Virus record (IMG/VR): IMGVR_UViG_3300048121_000332
Coordinates: 1-22,825 of that record
Origin: a virus
Strand: one strand, 5' to 3'
DNA: 22,825 nucleotides
A model generated the notes under the pieces. That model was given only the letters and a program-made list of their open reading frames with translations. It was not told where the DNA came from and ran no database searches. How positions within the stretch are numbered: the first letter of the stretch is position 1; every line of letters starts with the position of its first letter. Positions 7,041 through 15,871 of this stretch are shown one piece after another. Both the position numbers and the translations under genes were made by a program.

Positions 7041-7072
7041 GGGGTTTCGTCTGTATGAGAACCCCTTTTTTT
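7041..7072 (+). terminator. Rho-independent terminator
   Basis: GGGGTT (7041-7046) pairs with AACCCC (7060-7065) across a 13-base loop. Two more pairs are possible inside the loop (TC with GA, with one bulged base). Seven T residues follow at 7066-7072. The next base begins the AGGAGGAG ribosome binding site of the rusA-like gene, so there is no room for a promoter after it. Expression of that gene must therefore depend on read-through, antitermination or an upstream start. Confidence 0.75.
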
Positions 7073-7082
7073 AGGAGGAGGT

Positions 7083-7484
7083 ATGGTTTACAAAGCTGTA
7101 ATAAAGCTGCCTACCTATAGTAAGGGCAGAGGAAAGAAGAAGCGTACTAATCTGTTTAGTATGAACATCTATAGAAACATGCACTACCTTAGTCTGAACA
7201 AGGTAAAGCAAGATTATCACAAAGAAGTAGAAGAGTGGGTAAAGGTTCTACCTAAGTTTAAGAACCTCACACCTAAGTATATTCTATTCTTTAAAGGAAA
7301 GAGAAAGAAAGACATAGATAACTATACATTTCCTGTACACAAGTTCCTAATGGACGCGCTGGTAGAGCATGAAGTGATAGCCGATGATAGTTATGACTAT
7401 GTTAGAGGATTCACCACGAGTTTTGGTGATGATGATATGGAAGATAGCTATGTAGTTATCGAATTAAATGGAGATGAGTTATGA
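7083..7484 (+). CDS. RusA-like Holliday junction resolvase
   Basis: A 133-residue protein expected to cut branched DNA such as Holliday junctions. The RusA signature is visible: KGKRKKDIDN (71-80), with D77 and D79 as metal ligands, FLMDAL (88-93), and IADDSYDYVRG (99-109) with D101/D102 as the third acidic position. Length is close to that of E. coli RusA (120). The basic N-terminus (KGRGKKKR, 14-21) suits DNA binding. AGGAGGAG at 7073-7080 lies two bases before the ATG and directly follows the terminator. T7 uses an unrelated enzyme (gp3) for this job, so the replication module is a mosaic. The stop overlaps the next ATG. Confidence 0.8.
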   Translation: MVYKAVIKLPTYSKGRGKKKRTNLFSMNIYRNMHYLSLNKVKQDYHKEVEEWVKVLPKFKNLTPKYILFFKGKRKKDIDNYTFPVHKFLMDALVEHEVIADDSYDYVRGFTTSFGDDDMEDSYVVIELNGDEL

Positions 7485-7744
7485 CACAAGCAGGTAGGCA
7501 AGAGATTATAAGAAGATTAGCAGAAGATTACGCAGAGAGAGCGAAAGTATTAAGTTTAAAGTTTGAAGATGCCTACAATATATATGCTAAAAGATGTGAA
7601 CTACGAGATGATGATAACCTGCTTCATCAATTCACATGTGCTAACTTAGGGAGATTACCTACCACTACTACAGCAGGTAGGTCAGATGAATATATAATTA
7701 CTACTGGTCCAGATGATTGTGAAGATGGAGTGTGTAAACTATGA
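7481..7744 (+). CDS. Hypothetical protein
   Basis: An 87-residue product starting MTQAGRQEII. Residues 1-50 look like one or two amphipathic helices (RLAEDYAERAKVLSLKFEDA). The rest is polar, with Thr repeats near 58-62 and a C-terminal DDCEDGVCKL. Three of its four cysteines lie outside any recognisable motif. It is coupled to the resolvase by an ATGA overlap and is the last substantial rightward gene before the strand switch. No family is recognised. Confidence 0.55.
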   Translation: MTQAGRQEIIRRLAEDYAERAKVLSLKFEDAYNIYAKRCELRDDDNLLHQFTCANLGRLPTTTTAGRSDEYIITTGPDDCEDGVCKL

Positions 7745-7800
7745 AGGAGAAGGAAGAGGAAAGACATCCACCTCGCCCACCAATGTCACCCTTTAGCTAG
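7741..7800 (+). CDS. Possible 19-residue peptide at the convergent junction
   Basis: A short frame starting MKEKEEERHP and ending MSPFS. Its ATG overlaps the previous stop by four bases, the pattern used throughout this operon. Its stop codon ends at 7800, directly next to the stop of the opposing gene at 7801. No distinct ribosome binding site is close by. It may be a real micro-gene or just spacer; the evidence is position only. Confidence 0.3.
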   Translation: MKEKEEERHPPRPPMSPFS

Positions 7801-8115
7801 TTATCTCCAGTTACTTTCATTAGATTTTCTTTCTTCATTGTAGTAACTTTGAAAACTTTTTAACTCTTCATCACTAAATTTATTATGAAGAGTAGCTAGA
7901 TAAGCTTCTCTAGAAGGTGTAGGTTCTATCTCTTCTTCATTTTCAGTAAAATAATCATAAGCTTTCTTACCTCCATAAGCAGCTAATCCAGCAGCCATTC
8001 CATAAGGAGTTCGTCTGGCTAACATACCAATTCCTTTAGCTATATTAATAGAAGTAGAAGGTCTAACATTCTGCTTAACTCCTAGTAAAGCATTTATATA
8101 AGTATTCATTGCCAT
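7801..8115 (-). CDS. Hypothetical protein, last gene of the leftward block
   Basis: A 104-residue product starting MAMNTYINAL. The ATG at 8115 shares a base with the stop of the 640-residue gene (TAATG), and GGAG lies upstream. A start at 8130 would add five residues. A small-residue stretch at about 29-45 (MLARRTPYGMAAGLAAYGG) could be a Gly/Ala-rich amphipathic or membrane helix. The C-terminal half is charged and helical. The order suggests a minor virion or assembly protein, but no family is recognised. Confidence 0.6.
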   Translation of the reverse strand: MAMNTYINALLGVKQNVRPSTSINIAKGIGMLARRTPYGMAAGLAAYGGKKAYDYFTENEEEIEPTPSREAYLATLHNKFSDEELKSFQSYYNEERKSNESNWR

Positions 8116-10037
8116 TAGTTCCAACTCCATTCAATAGGATTTCCAATCTTATTACCTATTGGTCTACCCCATATACCAATAGCTTCTTGTACACCAGCAG
8201 GTGTATTCCAATGCTCATCTTCAAAGTCTGCGCTCCAGTAGTTACCATCATCAGTACCTTCTACAGAACTACCTTGAAACCATCCCGGTTTTGTATTTGC
8301 TTTATCTTTACCACCGCTAATATCTCTATTATCTATAGACTTCTCATAAGGAGGCATGTCTTTATACTTAGATTTTATAGCTAAAGGTTCGTCTGCAATT
8401 AAATCAATACCTTTGTCTGGTGCAATAGGTATAAGAGAACCATCTATATCTCTATCTCCTACTAATTGATTAGCAGCACTTCCAACTCTTTGTACAACAG
8501 GTAATACATTAGCAGGTTTAATTACAGTTTCTCTAGGAGGTGGTATATCTATATCTTTAGTTCTTGATATAGGTCCATCTACTTTATTAGTTAATGTTCT
8601 AGGAGCAACAACTGGTATATCTATATCTTTAGTTCTTGCTATAGGTCCAGATACTTTACTAGTCATCATACCTTTAGGTACAGTAGTGGCTACAGCACTA
8701 GTCTGAGCAGCTCTGTTAGCTAATTGACTGGCTTGATATGCTTCATAAGCAGCAGCACTACCGTTTTCAAACAAGTCAGCTTGAGTAGCAGCAGCCATAG
8801 CAGCATCGTCATCCATGCGTTGTTTATTATTAAATGGTAAATCAGGGTCATTAAAACGAGGAGTTCCATTATCTAATACAGAAGTTCCAGTAGCTGCTTC
8901 TAAAGCACGCAATTGTTCCGGCTCTAAATATCCAGCCATTCCTTCAAAGTCACCGCCTCTAGCTTCAGCTTCTTTTAACATCTGATAGTATGCTATATCA
9001 TCAGAAGTTACTCTAACACTATTAGCAAGCTTAGAAGCATTAGCAGCCTCAGCAGCTAAAGCAGGAGAAACTTCTTGATTTCTAGTAGCTGTCATCATAC
9101 CTTTATTAAGGTCTGCTGCTAAGAGAGCATTACCTTCATCACTAATGCCTAATATTGCACCTGATTTAGAAGTGTCATTTAGTCCATCTGGTCCATTGTT
9201 TAGCGTAGGTTTTGCTTCATCAATCTTAGCTATAATAGGAGCAGCTTCTGCTGCGTCTATCTTAGGTTTAACAACACTTGACTCAGGTACATAAGCACCT
9301 AAAGCTTCATCGTATACTAACTTACCTTCATACTTAACAGTTCTTTCTAATTCTTGTGCTACTTTTAATTCAGTTGCTGCTCTAGCTGCAAGCTCACTTT
9401 CTAATACTGTACCTTTAGCTGTCTCAGCCATCTTAGTAGTAGTTGCACTTCTTGTAGTTGCTTGTTTAGATATTGCAGTCATTAAAGCTTTAACTGCTAA
9501 AGCATCTAATGCTACACTAACAGGTTGTTCAGCAAAAGAATCAGCAGCTTGCTCTAAGCTTCCATACTTATCAGCATAGTACTCATTAATAGCATTAGCA
9601 TACATCTTGTTAGTTGCCCAGTCTTCAGGGAGATATTGTTCCCACGAATCAGGCAATGCCTTTTGTGAATAACCAGCTAACACTCTAAGTACAGCCTCAC
9701 CAGTATCTATAGGATTAGCTACTGCTTGTGCTATATAATCCAACTCTTGTATAGCATCTGTGCTTAAATTACTACCTGCTGTAAATAATGTTTTAAAGAA
9801 ACCAGAGCCTTCATCTCTCAAATTAGGTGATAAATCTAATCCAAACATTTCAGATTCTGTTCTTGTTCCTTGTTCAGCTTCCCCTGCTGCTTGCATCTTA
9901 CCACTTTCATTGCCTGCTTCTAAACCAAAACTTGCTATTTCTGTATAAACAAGTGGCTGCCCAGCAGCATCATGAGCAACTCCATTTATAAATTGGACTG
10001 CTCCTGTATATTCATTACCGTTAGCATAAGTGTACAT
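8115..10037 (-). CDS. Putative internal virion/structural protein, 640 residues
   Basis: The product is mostly polar, Ala-rich and helical in its first two thirds, for example a long helix near residues 200-240. The C-terminal third is Pro/Asp-rich and holds a 24-residue tandem repeat (KVSGPIARTKDIDIP, then KVDGPISRTKDIDIP). It ends in an aromatic stretch (IEWSWN). There is no signal peptide and no enzymatic motif I recognise. The start at 10037 has an AGGAG site whose bases lie inside the end of the upstream 1293-residue gene. Its place after three other large virion-like genes suggests it belongs to the DNA-ejection or tail complex. Function is inferred from context only. Confidence 0.5.
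   Translation of the reverse strand: MYTYANGNEYTGAVQFINGVAHDAAGQPLVYTEIASFGLEAGNESGKMQAAGEAEQGTRTESEMFGLDLSPNLRDEGSGFFKTLFTAGSNLSTDAIQELDYIAQAVANPIDTGEAVLRVLAGYSQKALPDSWEQYLPEDWATNKMYANAINEYYADKYGSLEQAADSFAEQPVSVALDALAVKALMTAISKQATTRSATTTKMAETAKGTVLESELAARAATELKVAQELERTVKYEGKLVYDEALGAYVPESSVVKPKIDAAEAAPIIAKIDEAKPTLNNGPDGLNDTSKSGAILGISDEGNALLAADLNKGMMTATRNQEVSPALAAEAANASKLANSVRVTSDDIAYYQMLKEAEARGGDFEGMAGYLEPEQLRALEAATGTSVLDNGTPRFNDPDLPFNNKQRMDDDAAMAAATQADLFENGSAAAYEAYQASQLANRAAQTSAVATTVPKGMMTSKVSGPIARTKDIDIPVVAPRTLTNKVDGPISRTKDIDIPPPRETVIKPANVLPVVQRVGSAANQLVGDRDIDGSLIPIAPDKGIDLIADEPLAIKSKYKDMPPYEKSIDNRDISGGKDKANTKPGWFQGSSVEGTDDGNYWSADFEDEHWNTPAGVQEAIGIWGRPIGNKIGNPIEWSWN
8542..8663 (-). repeat. 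Two-copy in-frame direct repeat, 72-base period
   Basis: Two copies of a roughly 50-base unit lie at 8542-8591 and 8614-8663, differing at only a few bases. They encode the repeated GPIARTKDIDIP / GPISRTKDIDIP segment of the 640-residue protein. The 72-base period is exactly 24 codons, so copies can be gained or lost without a frameshift. Confidence 0.75.
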
Positions 10038-10039
10038 AA

Positions 10040-13000
10040 TTATCTCCTGTTATCTTCGGGGTCTCCGTATTGTGGGAATCCAAAGAAACCCGTGAATGTT
10101 CTTTCAAATCTTTCTTGCCAATCTAAGTCTTCATCTAGTACAGACTTACCTACAATAGGTATAGTCTTTCCTAGTATCCACTTAGCATAGTGTTGTGTAC
10201 CATCTTCATCTACTAGTCTTGGACCAAGTGGCATACCTTGTTTAAGTGAGAACCATTGTTTATTAAACATAAGTTCTAATGCTGTCTTAGGTACAACACT
10301 TGTCTTGTTCATAAAAGTGTGCATTGGATGTTGCGCCCAATGTATAGGCTCTGCAATCTGTTTAGATATAACCATAGTCTCTCCATTACCTAAGTCTAAT
10401 CTACCACTATTTTCACTGCTCCAGAAATCCCATAAGTTTTCCATAGTAGCTTCTTCATCACTAAACATTGAAGTCAACGCCCACCACATAGCTGAAGTAT
10501 ACATACCTGCTTTAACACTATAAGCAGCATAAGCATTCCATGCTTTAACAGCAGCTTTAGCTTCAGGGTCAAAATCCCAATTACCTTTCTGTATTCTTTT
10601 AGCAACTGCTTTACTCATGTTAGGAAAACCAGTCATTGTTTTATACACAATCCTAATATTAGATACAGTCCAGTCAGGTGCAAACAATCCTAAGTTTAAC
10701 CACCTTCTTTTATTAACAGGTATTAACTGAGCTAATCTATTAGCAGCTTTACTTCTTAATCTATTAGGGTTCTTTGCTGCATATCTATACAATCTAGTAG
10801 CAAAGTTATTCCAGTCTAAAGAACCAAACGCATCATTAGCAAATTCAGAAGCTTTCTGTCCAGCTAGTTTAGGTTCAATACCAGCATCTAACATCTTTTC
10901 TTTCTGCTTTAAATAAACAGCTAACTTAAATCTATCATGTAAATACTCCCATGTTACAGTATCTATCTTATTAAAAGCACCCATCATTATATCTCCTCCT
11001 CTTCCTAGCTTAGGTAGAAAAGCATCTATCTGCGCTTTACCGGGGTTGACTAACTCTTGTCTTTTAATATTAACAATCTGTAAACCATCTGCTATAGCTT
11101 CTTTAGCTAAGTCTATAAACTTAGTCTCACCTAGCTGCATGTCTGCCCATGTTACATCTTTTGTTATTTTGTTTCTACCTACTTTAAAAGCTCCTTTCAA
11201 AGCTCCAGCTAAACCTAAAGAGTAAACACCAGACATAAGTAGTGCTTGTGCGTGGAACAAAGAACCAAATACAAACACACGCTTTAAAGCATTGTTAAGT
11301 TTAAGTACTCTTTCTGCCATATCTCCTATGTTTCCTCTATGTCTTATAGCAAAGAAATCATCTAGTACATGATGAATATTGTTATGCGCTAAATAACCTT
11401 TTAAAGCAGGATGGTCAAAGGTTCTATAGTGAGTCATTTCTTGGTCGCTTAATTTACCAGCACCTTTAAGTAATTCAAAGTCTGCTTCCTTTAATAAAGC
11501 AGGTAATGATATATCGTTTCTGTTAGGAGCAAAACCTAAGTCCATTTTCTCCATACTATTTAAAGCATTTCTACCTATAATAGCTCTAGACATACCTTGT
11601 ATGTATACATTGATAGCTTCTTTAGGACTAAGTAGTGTTAATCCAGTAGTTAATCTACCACTATCTATCATGTCTTGTATGTCAGCAAGAGTACCTTCTA
11701 TGTTTCTTTTAGTAGCACTTCCATCGTTAAGTTTACCTAGTATGATAGTTAAATCATCATCAGTTAGTTTATCCATATTGCGGAATAGATGAGGAAAGTA
11801 GTTGTTTAAGAACGCACCTCTGGATGAAGAGTCCATACCTTTCATACTTAACTTCATTACTCCATCTTTATTAGCTATAAGTCCAGAGTCAACTGCTTGT
11901 TTACCTATCTCATCTAACAGTTGTTTAATTTCATTCCTAGCTTTTCTCATATCACTAGTTATATTAATACTAGCTGAGTCTACTCCTTCTATGCTATTAA
12001 TAATAGTTCTTACTTGAGCATCTGTAAACTTATCTAGCTGACTTATAATTACTTGTGCTTGCGTTTCCCATACTTTAGCTTGCTCAGCATCTATTTCTAA
12101 TCCTTCAGCTATCTGAGCCTTAATCCTAGCAGTAGTAGTATTTATAGTCTTACCTTTAAGCAGCTTATATCCTTTAGGTCCAAGTGCTACGCCTAATCCT
12201 ACAGCTAATGCTTGCTGTAAAGGTTCTTCTTCTTCCTTGTCAGCGACTGCGTAAGCACCTCCAGCCAATCCAGCAGCTATTCCTAGCTTTTTCCTAGGAT
12301 TGTCTTCTAACCAAGTCATACCTCTGTTGACAATACTCGGTGTTGTATTTACATCTATATCATCAGGTGTAGTTCTACTAGCTTTAAGCTCTTCTACTAG
12401 CTCATCTACTTGTCTATTACTAGTAGTCATACCTTCTGCTTCTACTTGCTCATAAGCTCTTTCAAGCTCATTTAACGCCATGTCATTAGCATCGTTTTCT
12501 TTCATACTAATAGCTTCATCAGCAGTTCTAGCTTGAGGCTCTGGTTTTAATCTTTGTTTTACTTTAGCTAACTCAGCAGCCATTAAATAACTTCTATAAC
12601 TATTCTCGTCTCTAAGAAATAAGTGCTGACTAGGTGTTATATCTTTAAAAGACTCTCCTAATATATTCTCATAGTTTTTATAAAAGTCTTTAAATTCTTT
12701 ACTTATCTTTCCTTCCTGCCAAACTATATGACTAACATTGTCTTTAACAATAGACTGTACAGGTACATCATCTCTAACATTAGGTAGTTTTGCAGCTTTA
12801 GCCTGAGCAAGTGTAACAACTCTATACTCCACACCATCTTTTAACTCAGGGAAAATACGAGTGTCATGCTCAGTATAAATCTTATGTGCTGCTTTTTTAA
12901 CTCTATTAATTTCCTGAGCAGGGTATAAAGCATCTACTGCTTCAGAGGCAAATTCTTTAGTAGCAGGCTCAGTAGGGGTTTTCTTTTGTGCTTCCTGAAC

Positions 13001-13921
13001 CATTGATTTGTAATCAATTCTATCACCACCAGCTTTACCTCTTTTTATCTGCAACTCTTGTGCTTGTTTAGCTTTTAAATCTTTACTAGTCCTACCTAAA
13101 ATACCTAGTCCAGCTAACACACCAAAGCCAGCACCAAAAGCTGCACCGGCTTTAACTTGATTACCTTTAACACTACCTTGATTAAGTTTACTATAAGCAG
13201 CTTCATAGCCAGCACCTATAGCCGAACCGCCAGCAACTCCTGTACCTACCTTAGCTAATCCTCTAAGCGCAGCAGGTTGTATATTGTTTAGCTTATTAAG
13301 AGTAGTAGCTACTATCTTACCACCTTGAGCTGCTCCTGAGCTGCCTCCTGTAAAAGGAGAAGCTAGTAAAGCTAAAAGAGTTATAGGTAAATCTTTTATA
13401 ATCTCTGCTGTAAATACACCACCTACATAAGAAGGGTTTTGTTTAAAGAGTTCTATTAAAGCACCTAATGCTGCTTCATCTTCAGTATCAACACCCCATC
13501 TTTGATTAAAACTTTTACCATCTTTATCTATAACAGCATCTAAATCTCCACCTTTAGTATCATAGACATGTTGTAAATCTCTAGTCAAGATAGTATTTCT
13601 ATTTACCATCTCTTTTAAATCTGTACTTTCTAACTCAGTTAATTTCCTATGTTTAGCTAGCTCTTCATACTCAGCTATAGCTTTATCTAATTCATTCTTT
13701 CCAAATTGAATACCGTTTCTTTGTACATACCATTTCTTTTGACTACTATCACTAGCACCTTTGCTTGCTAAAATACCAGACAAGCCAGAAGTAAACCAAG
13801 AACCTACACTATTATGTCCACTAATAAAACCACCAGCAAAACCTGAATTATCTTCAGGTAAATAGCGAGCCATCTCAGCTTCAAACTGTGCCTCTCTTTC
13901 TGCTACTGTTCTATAAGCCAT
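10040..13921 (-). CDS. Very large internal virion/ejection-type protein, 1293 residues
   Basis: The largest gene in the window. Size and position fit a T7 gp16-like ejected virion protein. It has several Gly/Ala-rich hydrophobic segments: about 174-198, 217-242, 256-276 (AAFGAGFGVLAGLGILG), 545-583 and 882-912. These look like glycine-zipper helices able to insert in membranes. An NNYFPHLF motif lies at 706-713, and the C-terminus has GFFGFPQYGD. I see no lytic transglycosylase signature, unlike T7 gp16. Parts recall the large polyvalent-type proteins of marine phages, but I cannot assign a named domain. It starts one base from the stop of the 360-residue gene and is followed by the 640-residue gene. 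Confidence 0.6.
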   Translation of the reverse strand: MAYRTVAEREAQFEAEMARYLPEDNSGFAGGFISGHNSVGSWFTSGLSGILASKGASDSSQKKWYVQRNGIQFGKNELDKAIAEYEELAKHRKLTELESTDLKEMVNRNTILTRDLQHVYDTKGGDLDAVIDKDGKSFNQRWGVDTEDEAALGALIELFKQNPSYVGGVFTAEIIKDLPITLLALLASPFTGGSSGAAQGGKIVATTLNKLNNIQPAALRGLAKVGTGVAGGSAIGAGYEAAYSKLNQGSVKGNQVKAGAAFGAGFGVLAGLGILGRTSKDLKAKQAQELQIKRGKAGGDRIDYKSMVQEAQKKTPTEPATKEFASEAVDALYPAQEINRVKKAAHKIYTEHDTRIFPELKDGVEYRVVTLAQAKAAKLPNVRDDVPVQSIVKDNVSHIVWQEGKISKEFKDFYKNYENILGESFKDITPSQHLFLRDENSYRSYLMAAELAKVKQRLKPEPQARTADEAISMKENDANDMALNELERAYEQVEAEGMTTSNRQVDELVEELKASRTTPDDIDVNTTPSIVNRGMTWLEDNPRKKLGIAAGLAGGAYAVADKEEEEPLQQALAVGLGVALGPKGYKLLKGKTINTTTARIKAQIAEGLEIDAEQAKVWETQAQVIISQLDKFTDAQVRTIINSIEGVDSASINITSDMRKARNEIKQLLDEIGKQAVDSGLIANKDGVMKLSMKGMDSSSRGAFLNNYFPHLFRNMDKLTDDDLTIILGKLNDGSATKRNIEGTLADIQDMIDSGRLTTGLTLLSPKEAINVYIQGMSRAIIGRNALNSMEKMDLGFAPNRNDISLPALLKEADFELLKGAGKLSDQEMTHYRTFDHPALKGYLAHNNIHHVLDDFFAIRHRGNIGDMAERVLKLNNALKRVFVFGSLFHAQALLMSGVYSLGLAGALKGAFKVGRNKITKDVTWADMQLGETKFIDLAKEAIADGLQIVNIKRQELVNPGKAQIDAFLPKLGRGGDIMMGAFNKIDTVTWEYLHDRFKLAVYLKQKEKMLDAGIEPKLAGQKASEFANDAFGSLDWNNFATRLYRYAAKNPNRLRSKAANRLAQLIPVNKRRWLNLGLFAPDWTVSNIRIVYKTMTGFPNMSKAVAKRIQKGNWDFDPEAKAAVKAWNAYAAYSVKAGMYTSAMWWALTSMFSDEEATMENLWDFWSSENSGRLDLGNGETMVISKQIAEPIHWAQHPMHTFMNKTSVVPKTALELMFNKQWFSLKQGMPLGPRLVDEDGTQHYAKWILGKTIPIVGKSVLDEDLDWQERFERTFTGFFGFPQYGDPEDNRR

Positions 13922-15004
13922 TTAGCTATCTAAATCGTAAGGAATGCTTGCAAATAAATCTGCATTGTTAACACCATCATAAGTAGTACTGCCTTCTATC
14001 TTAGCTCTATTCTTTTTATAGTACTCTACAGGATTACTTCTAAACTTCATTAACTCTTCAGGAGGTTGTGTTAAAAACCATTCAGCAGCCGATGAATCTC
14101 CTACTTGTCCGCCTATCCAATCACCTACAGCATCTTCAGCATTTTCATAAGTTTTGTCAGTTTGACTCATAAACATTTCTGGCATTAAATCAACTAAACT
14201 ATTTCTAACTTGTCCTAATACTTGTCTAATTTCAGACTTAGCTCTGTTTCTTTTGTATCCTTTTGTAAAGTCACTATCATTAGCATCTATTTCTTTCTCT
14301 ACATACTGAGGTGTAGTTTTAGTGCTAGTTCCAGTATCTATTAAATCTGCATTTGGTATAGGAGCTACTGTATTAACATCATCTGAAGTGTCTAATACTA
14401 AACCTGCTTTTTCATATACACCTTGCTTTACATAGAAATCTTGTTTACTTCCTACATAGGCTTTTAGAGCTGTAATATAACTACTTGCACCTTTTTTACC
14501 AATTTCATTTTCAAGAACTTTAATAGCATCTATCATTGTAAGTACTTTATTAGGTTTAAAGTTAACTCTTTCTTGAGTTAAAAAAGTATGTATAGCTGAG
14601 CGTTGTCCATTAACACTTACATCTGTTTCAAACTTTCTTACTAACGCTGGTCCATAAATAGTCTGCGCTCTTTCTAGTTTAGCGTTTTCTACTTGTATTT
14701 CTGTGTTTACAATGTTAGCTTCTGCTTGTTCACTCTGTAATATTTGTGTTGACAACTCAGCAGCAGCTTCAGGATTAACTTGCCTGACTCTTGCTATAGC
14801 TTCTTCTCTTCCTTCTTTAGTAGAAAAATCAGAAGTATCGTATATTTCCTTTAGTAAGTCTTCTTCATCTTTAAAGCCTGCTAATTTACCTAAGTTTTTA
14901 CCTAGCATTCCTGCGCTTGAAAAAGCTAACTGCATAGGCGCACTTGTGTAACCTTCTGAAGTAGCTACACTTACATCGTTAGGGTTAAAATCAAACATTC
15001 CCAT
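13922..15004 (-). CDS. Putative internal virion protein, 360 residues
   Basis: A mostly helical, charged protein. Residues 45-115 contain a long run of helix-forming residues (AAAELSTQILQSEQAEANIV), likely coiled coil. A Gln/Arg/Lys-rich helical part lies near 250-285. The C-terminal region is polar. No signal peptide or catalytic motif is seen. It sits between the 281- and 1293-residue genes, the place of T7 gp15 relative to gp14 and gp16. AAGGAG lies before the ATG at 15004; a second ATG two codons later is possible. The role is inferred from position. Confidence 0.5.
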   Translation of the reverse strand: MGMFDFNPNDVSVATSEGYTSAPMQLAFSSAGMLGKNLGKLAGFKDEEDLLKEIYDTSDFSTKEGREEAIARVRQVNPEAAAELSTQILQSEQAEANIVNTEIQVENAKLERAQTIYGPALVRKFETDVSVNGQRSAIHTFLTQERVNFKPNKVLTMIDAIKVLENEIGKKGASSYITALKAYVGSKQDFYVKQGVYEKAGLVLDTSDDVNTVAPIPNADLIDTGTSTKTTPQYVEKEIDANDSDFTKGYKRNRAKSEIRQVLGQVRNSLVDLMPEMFMSQTDKTYENAEDAVGDWIGGQVGDSSAAEWFLTQPPEELMKFRSNPVEYYKKNRAKIEGSTTYDGVNNADLFASIPYDLDS

Positions 15005-15016
15005 TATCTATTCTCC

Positions 15017-15862
15017 TTATAAACGACTGTATACATTCTTGCTAAGATATGAAGCTTGCTTAGCTGTTGTTGGACCAGCTCCGCCATACTGCGTTTGATT
15101 TGCTTTAGTACCCCAAGCATATCCATCTTGTCTTCCACCCATACCTTTAAAACTATTCATAGCATTTGAAAAACCACCGTACCTTCCTGCCGTAGCATTA
15201 GCATTAGTTAAAGCAGCTCCAGATAAATACCTAGAACCCATGATAGCAGCATCGCTTAACATGCGTCCTGTATCTACACCTAATTTAGCGTAATCTAAAG
15301 GAAGCTGTCCTAGCTGCGCAGCTCCAGACACATCTTCATTAATCCTACCTCTATACCTATCTATCATATCTTGTACTCTATCACTAGCTGATTGTCTAAC
15401 TTGTAGATTAGTAGTACCCTGTGACTCTCTTAATGCTTGCATTTGTCCCATACCACCAGTAGAGCCTAGCATACCTCTAGCTACTAATTGAGCATCTAAA
15501 GTGTCTCTATCTGCTTCTTGTCCCGGAGCAAGTAAAGCCATTTGCTGGTCATAATATCTATTTTCTGCTGTTAAGGGGTCAGCTTCTATACCTTGTAAAT
15601 AACCTCTATTAGCTTCAGCGGAGGTTAAAAACCCTTTCTGTTGTTTGTCAAAAGGGTCTGATAAACCTAAGCCTACTACCTTTCCATCTTTATCAAACTT
15701 AGCTCCGCCTAAAGAGCCGGCTACATCATAAGGATAAGAGCCTTCCATTGCATATTTAGCTGCTGCCTCTTGACCTGCTTGATTTTCTGCTGCTGATTTA
15801 GAGGCTCCTTTAGCTCCTAAAGCTGCGCTTATAGCTCCTGCGATTAAATTAAATGCTGACAT
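15017..15862 (-). CDS. Putative internal virion protein, T7 gp14-like
   Basis: A 281-residue protein beginning with a small-residue hydrophobic helix (FNLIAGAISAALGAKGASKS, residues 4-23), then a Gln/Ala-rich polar body. The middle has a GSTGGMGQMQALRESQG stretch, and the end is rich in Gly, Asn and Tyr. T7 gp14 (196 residues) and its relatives in marine podophages share this plan: a short hydrophobic N-terminus, then Ala/Gln-rich helices that build the ejection channel. Its position between tail fibre genes and two larger virion genes agrees. An AGGAGAA site precedes the start. Confidence 0.55.
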   Translation of the reverse strand: MSAFNLIAGAISAALGAKGASKSAAENQAGQEAAAKYAMEGSYPYDVAGSLGGAKFDKDGKVVGLGLSDPFDKQQKGFLTSAEANRGYLQGIEADPLTAENRYYDQQMALLAPGQEADRDTLDAQLVARGMLGSTGGMGQMQALRESQGTTNLQVRQSASDRVQDMIDRYRGRINEDVSGAAQLGQLPLDYAKLGVDTGRMLSDAAIMGSRYLSGAALTNANATAGRYGGFSNAMNSFKGMGGRQDGYAWGTKANQTQYGGAGPTTAKQASYLSKNVYSRL

Positions 15863-15871
15863 TTCTTTCTC

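Noticed and set aside
7809-7848. Inverted repeat AGTTACT / AGTAACT at the end of the leftward block
   Set aside because: Seven-base stem with a 26-base loop, inside coding sequence, and no T-run; not a credible terminator.
8109-8384. Rightward 91-residue frame near the strand switch
   Set aside because: Antisense to the well-coupled 640-residue gene; composition (Ile, Thr, Phe, Ser rich) is typical of a shadow frame.
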